A DNA stretch of 64,000 nt from Heterocephalus glaber (lineage: Eukaryota > Chordata > Mammalia > Rodentia > Bathyergidae), in NCBI RefSeq assembly GCF_000247695.1, contig NW_004624743.1:5284354-5348353 (forward strand). Direction: 5' to 3'. Position 1 is the stretch's first letter; each line of letters opens with the position of its first letter. Under the pieces are notes generated by a model. The model saw only the letters and a program-made list of their open reading frames with translations. It was not told the DNA's origin and searched no databases. The translations under genes were made by a program, and so were the position numbers. This document shows positions 60,716 through 64,000 of the stretch, one piece after another.

Positions 60716-61084
60716 ATATAAAATATTTTAGACATTTATTTTTTATTACTTCTACAGACATTTCTCTATATACATCGTTAGCATATCAGTTACATTCTTT
60801 TATTCTATATGCTCTAGGTTAACCCTTATTTAAAATATTTAATTCTCAACACTTAGTGTTCTTAAGAAAATATGATGGTAGTAAAAAGACTAATTCTTAA
60901 ACATCTTCACTCAAACTGACATATATTCTGCTGCTCATTGATGTAAACGTGTATTTGTTTGTATTTACTCTTAAGTATCTATTTATATATAACTTTGTCA
61001 AAGTTCACAAAAATATATAAAATCAGTATATCTCATCCTTTATTTTGAAATAATCACAAATTCAAACCAAAAGTCACTCTCTTC
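60716..61084. other. unannotated AT-rich sequence
   Basis: No gene or repeat recognised. Confidence 0.4.
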
Positions 61085-61285
61085 TGTAATGGAGCTCGAA
61101 CCCTGTGGCTTAGACACACTGGTCAAGCGCACTCTACCTCTGAGCTGTGTCCCCAGATAATTCTTCATTTTTATTTGGAGACAGTCTAAGTGGTGTTGGC
61201 TGGCCATGAACTCGGCATCCTCCTAAGGCTCCCAAGTAGCTGGAATCACATGTGTGCACCACTATGCATGGCCAAAACCCACTCT
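61085..61285 (-). mobile_element. B1+ID composite SINE, antisense
   Basis: In plus-strand order: the complement of an ID-like unit ('ggagctcgaaccctgtggct', 'tacctctgagctgtgtcccc', 61090-61156), then the complement of a B1 (7SL-derived) unit ('ctggccatgaactcggcatc', 'caagtagctggaatcacatg', 'gtgcaccactatgcatggcc', 61180-61272). On its own strand this is B1 followed by ID, a dimer type known from several rodent lineages. Confidence 0.8.
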
Positions 61286-61297
61286 TGTGGCAAATAT

Positions 61298-61378
61298 TTC
61301 TTTCTGGTACCAGGGATCGAACTCAGGACCTCATGCTTGCAAGGTAGGTGCAGCACCACTGAGCTAAATCCCTGGCCT
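61298..61378 (-). mobile_element. GGTACC-type ID-like SINE, antisense
   Basis: 'ggtaccagggatcgaactca', 'tgcttgcaaggtaggtgcag', 'ccactgagctaaatccctgg'. A short direct repeat 'gcaaatat' flanks it (61290-61297 and 61379-61386). A-tail reduced to a few T. It lies just next to the B1+ID dimer in the same orientation. Confidence 0.9.
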
Positions 61379-61386
61379 GCAAATAT

Positions 61387-62944
61387 GAAATATTTCAGTG
61401 AGTTGTTTTCAGATTTCATTTTCTTACAAATATGAATTGTCATCTATAGCATGATGATTAAATTAAATCTCAATATTGATATGCAAATATGTTAATATTC
61501 TCATCTTCAGAGAAAGTAATCATATCATCTGTCGATGATGATTGGATAAAAATTTTAGTTACAAGTTTAGAGTGCAATTATGCTCTAAAATTAGGAAATT
61601 TTTCTACAATTGCTCCAGGAAAAAAAGTTATATTTTGAAAATAATTTGAAGGTATATTTCTTAAAAATATATCCATATACTTCATCAAATATTAAAATCT
61701 ATAATCTTGAAAATATGAGTATATTTTTCATGCCATTTTATGTGGCTGACACATAATCTTAAAAACAAATACATAAATATTTCACTTCAGAATTCTATAT
61801 AACCTCATTAAATCAAATATTTCAGTGTAACTTCTGTTTATCATGAGAATAAGGATTGTCGAAGAAGATTGCTTGACTAAAATAATTTACATATATATAC
61901 ATATACTTATTTTATTGATTTAAAACATAAATAAACAAGTGAAAATTAGACCAAGTGATGTTAGAATAACAGATAACATACATAAGCAAAGGAAAAAACA
62001 TAATTCTATAATTTGCTTCCAGCTAGACATTTAAGCAGTGCTGGACTCTGAATTTAAACAGATGTAATGGGTTTCTTTGCAAGTAAATTCTTCAGATTAA
62101 TGGAAAAAACTCCCAATCTCTTGCACATCTTTAACCTTCAAGTAAACAGCTCTCTTAGGAGAAGTTTGTATCAGCCCTGAAATCTTGGACTTTAAGTTCT
62201 GTCAAGTAACTAACTCAGTTACTGTCTGACTTTCCTAGAATCTGCCTGCTTTGAAGAATACATATGAAGACACTAAAGTCAGCAGAAGTAAGGTCATATG
62301 AAATTTTAAACAACATTTCACATATGAAATATTAAAAAATAATGATTTAAAATACACTGCTAAAAATATGTTCAGGAGGAGAAAATATATGAAACATGAA
62401 TTCTCATTTAGCAGACATTTCTTCATGGAGAAAGTTCTTTTAAATCCATCCTAGTTTCCAGTTATTCATCAGGCAGAATGTATGGATCAATGCTTTTCTC
62501 AATTGAGTATGACAGTCATACAGCTCATTATTAAGATGTGCAAGATGCATTTTTCTCTTCCTATGAGCCATTGTTCAGAAAATGAATAATAATAAATTCT
62601 GCAGAGGAAGGTAACACTCAAAAGAATAGTTTAGCAACTCTGAGATTTGTGTATGTTTTTCATTTTGGCAGCTAAAAGAATCCCAGCATAGATGTTCTCA
62701 TATTAATTATAATTAAGGAAAAACATATATTTCTTTCAAACATAAAACATTTTAAGGTATTACTGGAAGGTTTAGTAGAAGAATAAAATGTCAAAAAGAT
62801 AACCACACATTTTCTGGGTAATTTCAATAACTTCCTTCACACATTTTCTAATAAATATCATCAGAAATAATATAACAAAAATACAAAAATAATCAGTAAA
62901 ACATACACACTACTTACTGAAAGTATACTTGTAGTTAGAAAATG
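61387..62944. other. unannotated AT-rich sequence
   Basis: About 1.5 kb with no gene or repeat family recognised. Confidence 0.45.
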
Positions 62945-63366
62945 TGGAGGACCTCCTGGGCTCATCTACCAGCTGCCAGCTCAGCTGCGTGGGCTGACTG
63001 CTCAATGCTCAGTCTGCTTCACTCTGCCCACTTGCAACCAGGAGACCTAGCCTCTGCTTGGATCCACACTACAGAGGTACAGTGGGGCATAAAGGCCAAT
63101 TTCTTGAGCTGAAGAAGTGAACAACAGAGAAAGGGGCTCTCTCAGGCTCCCTGATGAAAACTGAAGCCCACTGGAAAAGTGAAGACAATCTCTGCAAAAA
63201 AGGGACACCAGACCACCATGCTTGTTGTCTTTCATGGTATAATGAAAGTGAGACAGCCTTAGTGCCATTAGCAACTCAAAACCTAAAGACCAGCAATATC
63301 TGGAACACACTTCTGAGAAGCACTCATTCCATAAATGTTCTAAATACATCAGCAAAGATACTTACA

Positions 63367-64000
63367 ATGAGCAACTTCAAAATATCAATCCAGGGAATAA
63401 ACCAAGGATATACCAAAAAAAAAAAAAAAAGAAAGAGAAGACATTTAACTAAGGCACAAACTCAAACTGCAACCTCACAAAAGGCAAATTCTGGGGGAAA
63501 CGAGGTGGAAAATTCTGATAATCAACCATGTGGACATCCTGAATTGATACCACAGGAAGTACCAAAACAGGTGAATGAGGCTCTAGAAAAATTCAAAACA
63601 GAAATAATCTCACAGATAACTACAGAGATGGTGAGCAGAGTGAAAGACATGACTAGAGGCTCTAGAACAAAAACAGATAGAAAAATAGATGAGCTCAGAA
63701 CAATGCTGGCAGCCATGAATGCCCAGCATAAGAAAGAAATGGAAACCATGGCTGCCCAACAGAAAGAAGTGGAATCCATGAAACAGATTCAAACAGATAT
63801 TCAGGAGATTAAAAACTCCACTGAAAGCATGCAGAGAAGATTAAGGAAATCTGAAGATAGAATAGCAAATATAGAAGACAGGATTGACATTAAGGACCAT
63901 GAAAACAGAAATCTCTTCAAAGTAGTAAGGCAACATGAGAAATCAATCCACCAGCTGCTAGATGATGCAAAGAAGAATAACATAAGACTGATAGGAGTCT
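63367..64000 (+). CDS. LINE-1 ORF1 protein, N-terminal part (open to window edge)
   Basis: ORF1p is the RNA-binding chaperone of LINE-1: it forms trimers through a long coiled coil and coats L1 RNA for retrotransposition. From the ATG at 63367 there are 211 sense codons and no stop before the window ends. Residues 17-25 are a basic Lys/Arg patch encoded partly by 16 consecutive A. Residues about 30-66 are polar and variable. About 69-185 is a highly charged, Lys/Glu/Gln-rich region with heptad-like spacing, fitting the coiled coil. Residues 205-211 (NIRLIGV) match the first strand of the RRM domain. The RRM remainder and C-terminal domain are outside. The frame is in fact open upstream from 63121, with another ATG at 63154 that would add 71 codons; I prefer 63367 because the basic patch then sits near the N-terminus as in other ORF1p. 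An intact frame of this length suggests a young element. Confidence 0.8.
   Translation, partial: MSNFKISIQGINQGYTKKKKKRKRRHLTKAQTQTATSQKANSGGNEVENSDNQPCGHPELIPQEVPKQVNEALEKFKTEIISQITTEMVSRVKDMTRGSRTKTDRKIDELRTMLAAMNAQHKKEMETMAAQQKEVESMKQIQTDIQEIKNSTESMQRRLRKSEDRIANIEDRIDIKDHENRNLFKVVRQHEKSIHQLLDDAKKNNIRLIGV
63415..63430 (+). repeat. A16 homopolymer inside L1 ORF1
   Basis: Sixteen A in a row encode part of the Lys-rich patch of ORF1p. Length change of one or two bases would break the frame. Confidence 0.95.

Larger units (their letters stand above)
62945..64000 (+). mobile_element. LINE-1 5' region (5' UTR and start of ORF1), cut by window end
   Basis: A GC-richer block starting near 62945 ('gtggaggacctcctgggctc') with no AT bias serves as the 5' UTR, followed by ORF1. 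The transition from AT-rich flank to this block is abrupt. The 3' end and TSD lie outside the window, so full length cannot be judged. Confidence 0.75.

Noticed and set aside
1..64000. CRISPR arrays, operons, ribosome-binding sites, phage or plasmid features
   Set aside because: Base composition, SINEs, LINEs and LTRs show mammalian nuclear DNA; no regularly spaced repeat array or prokaryotic gene organisation is present.
1..64000. tRNA genes and mitochondrial inserts
   Set aside because: tRNA-like pieces all belong to ID/MIR SINEs with degraded promoters; no stretch resembled mitochondrial rRNA or coding sequence on reading.

Overview
The window looks like AT-rich, gene-poor nuclear DNA from a placental mammal, almost certainly a rodent. 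I recognise no host protein-coding gene and no exon with convincing splice signals and codon structure. What can be supported is layered transposable elements, simple repeats, one tiny U6 snRNA retrocopy and a few unique stretches that might be conserved regulatory DNA. The rodent call rests on a B1+ID composite SINE, several copies of an ID-like, tRNA-derived SINE, and MaLR/ORR1-type LTRs. That SINE always ends in GGTACC plus an A-tail. It reminds me of the castorimorph (beaver-like) lineage, but this is recollection, not a search result.

Layout. 0-7 kb: an L1M tail, a MIR, two antisense 3' ends of a rodent-type L1, and an ERVL-type (MLT2-like) LTR. 7-14 kb: AT-rich unique sequence, a sense MLT2-like LTR, then a structurally complete antisense MaLR element (LTR-internal-LTR, 10.96-12.38 kb). 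14-24 kb: a MIR, several MaLR LTRs, two copies of one LTR family in inverted orientation (15.8 and 20.3 kb; the second carries three CCAAT boxes), a 5'-truncated mini-SINE and a decayed mariner transposase end. 24-33 kb: mostly unique DNA, a MaLR LTR with a GA tract, and SINEs. 33-37 kb: two long antisense L1M relics with nested MER2-like and MaLR insertions. 37-44 kb: MER5A, a CpG-dense patch, an L1M ORF2 relic split by a younger L1 tail, and a broken ERVL relic whose recognisable parts include integrase and dUTPase regions. 44-60 kb: the U6 mini-retrocopy, a MER2-like DNA transposon, further LTRs, a 5'-inverted L1, SINEs, a G-rich purine tract and a MaLR internal region with its 3' LTR. 61-64 kb: two SINEs side by side, then the 5' end of an L1 whose ORF1 frame is open to the window edge.

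Nothing here works as a pathway or operon. The elements are independent insertions, and nesting gives relative ages: L1M, MER2, MER5A and MIR are oldest, MaLR and ERVL LTRs are intermediate, and the GGTACC SINEs and the terminal L1 are youngest. I did not find a clear undescribed biological system. The items most worth checking are the open L1 ORF1, the U6 mini-retrocopy, the CpG-dense patch at 39.8-40.2 kb, the CCAAT-repeat LTR and the candidate conserved non-coding blocks. All family names come from memory of consensus sequences; boundaries are approximate, usually within tens of bases.
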